Shown: positions 62,805 through 64,000 of the stretch, piece by piece
Layout: each line of letters starts with the position of its first letter
Position numbering within the stretch: the first letter of the stretch is position 1
NCBI GenBank assembly: GCA_961205875.1
Contig: OY540810.1
Coordinates: 32,674,001 to 32,738,000 of the forward strand
DNA: 64,000 bases
Reading direction: 5' to 3'
Source of the DNA: Sialis fuliginosa
Taxonomy: Eukaryota > Arthropoda > Insecta > Megaloptera > Sialidae
Position numbers and translations under genes: made by a program
The notes under the pieces: generated by a model
The model's database searches: none
The model's input: the letters and a program-made list of their open reading frames with translations, nothing else
What the model was told of the DNA's origin: nothing

Positions 62805-63000
62805 TGACAGGGAGGCGGGAAGGAAATCAATACGCGACCGTAAAGAGCGACGGTTAGTACGTCGGTTTTAATGCGCATGCCCGTGTATTGATCCCGCCAC
62901 AGATCGAGGTAGGTCTTGGTTTCGTTTATTCCCCAGGACACGCTTCCTGTCGGCCGCCCTTCGCTTCCCCCGACAGGGGTTGCAGGACGTACACAAATGG
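62805..63000 (+). mobile_element. tRNA-derived SINE-like repeat
   Basis: A GC-rich block holds an A-box-like CGGTTAGTACG (62851-62861) and a B-box-like GTATTGATCCC (62885-62895) with tRNA-like spacing. GCCACAGATCGAGGTAGG and CCCCAGGACACGCTTCCTGT follow. The B box diverges from GGTTCRANNCC, so it is an old copy. The ends are approximate. Confidence 0.55.
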
Positions 63001-64000
63001 TATATATAGATAGTGTTGTTGCTTATGAAGTAAAGTTTAAACACTAATTACACTTCAAGTTGGCTAATTAGTGACTCCCATGTTATGGTTAAACTTTATG
63101 TTAGCTATATTATTATTAAAGTGACGTGATTATTCAGGTCTTTAGTATGTTCTATATTCATATTTAGATATACTAGCACAACGTTTTAGAGGGTGTACGG
63201 TGTACGAGTATAAGTTCTACATAAAATTAGATTTTTTCCAATTATAAGCCCGCTTTACGTAGTGATTCTAGAGATCCTTGTAAAAAACATCTACCAAGTA
63301 AATACACAGTTCTTCCTCGTGCTAAATTCACCAAAGGTAGTTAATTATTGAACAATTTAAATAAAAACCGAGAAAGTGTTCATTTAATTTTTATACAATT
63401 TTATCAAAAAATATTAGTTCGAAATTTTTCTTAAGAAGCACCTCATTATTTAATTTTTTTAAACAATTTGAATCTAAATCTAAAATGATATTTAATATGT
63501 CAAAGTAAATATCAATTTAAAAAAATAAAACACGATTTTTAAAAGCAAATTGAGATAAATCTTTGTAAGGGAATATTTTACAAGAAACGTTGTATATTAT
63601 ATTAGTATATTATAGGAAATTGAATGCCCAATAAAAAAGATGCTATAAAATTTTCACGTAACATGCGTCGTTCTTGAGATATCTTGAAAAATAAACTCTT
63701 GTATTTTAGGATGAAAAAATAAGTAAAAAAATATCTACTAGATAAAAATGGCAATAAATTCAATTCTAATATGAAGATTATTATTTGATACACTTACTGT
63801 TTGTAGAAGGTTTTTATTTAATAAAGATTATTACTATTCTTAATTTTATTATCAAAGTATACGTTTTAAAAGATTTAGATAAAAAAATATACATATTTCA
63901 AGAAAACTATAATAACGCAGTCTATTTTATTCCAGTGTTTTATGAAGGAATTCTTGATTACGGAATGTGGTATAGTTACATTTATATTATCAATCTTATA
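63001..64000. other. AT-rich DNA to the window end
   Basis: I see no gene, known repeat or inverted structure here. The short frame at 63602-63793 on the minus strand looks like chance. Confidence 0.5.

Overview
This is a eukaryotic window and almost certainly an insect genome. It is AT-rich, its genes are split by introns with ordinary GT-AG splice sites, and one gene is an arthropod-type histamine-gated chloride channel. Another gene has the MADF/BESS architecture that is abundant in insects. I cannot fix the order of insect from sequence alone. No bacterial operons, CRISPR arrays, rRNA genes or intact viral genes were seen.

Layout, left to right. (1) 0.9-6.4 kb, plus strand: the last seven exons of a histamine-gated chloride channel (HisCl/Ort type). 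Its 5' exons lie left of the window and its introns carry several small inverted-repeat transposons. (2) 6.4-11 kb: intergenic DNA filled with non-autonomous DNA transposons. (3) 11.0-14.3 kb, minus strand: a three-exon gene for a 970-residue low-complexity, coiled-coil-like protein that I do not recognise. (4) 17.3-32.1 kb, minus strand: an IRF2BP-family transcriptional co-regulator (Drosophila CG11138 type) in three coding exons. These give an N-terminal zinc finger, a Q/H/S-rich middle and a C-terminal C4-type RING. Its 11.8-kb intron holds three GC-rich islands, and the GC-rich promoter region at 32.4-32.9 kb has two perfect CRE octamers. (5) 32.9-38.7 kb: mostly featureless AT-rich DNA, with a Tc-like MITE and a hammerhead-ribozyme-like motif. 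(6) 38.7-40.9 kb, plus strand: a two-exon MADF-BESS protein. (7) 41-64 kb: gene-poor and dominated by transposon remains. These include hAT elements with clear 8-bp target duplications, other inverted-repeat MITEs, Helitron-like ends, a deleted mariner, a tRNA-derived SINE, and one short open reading frame encoding only a pogo/CENP-B-type DNA-binding region (55.3 kb).

The genes do not form a functional cluster; they look like ordinary neighbours. The most unusual structure is a 2.05-kb hAT fold-back element at 56.7-58.8 kb. It is flanked by an exact 8-bp duplication, is almost wholly palindromic, is built from tandem units of about 410 bp, and shares internal sequence with a Helitron-like element next to it. 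I found no convincing new multi-gene system. The items most worth checking are that fold-back element, the families with repeated internal 'phrases', the excess of TGACGTCA octamers, and the unrecognised 970-residue protein.
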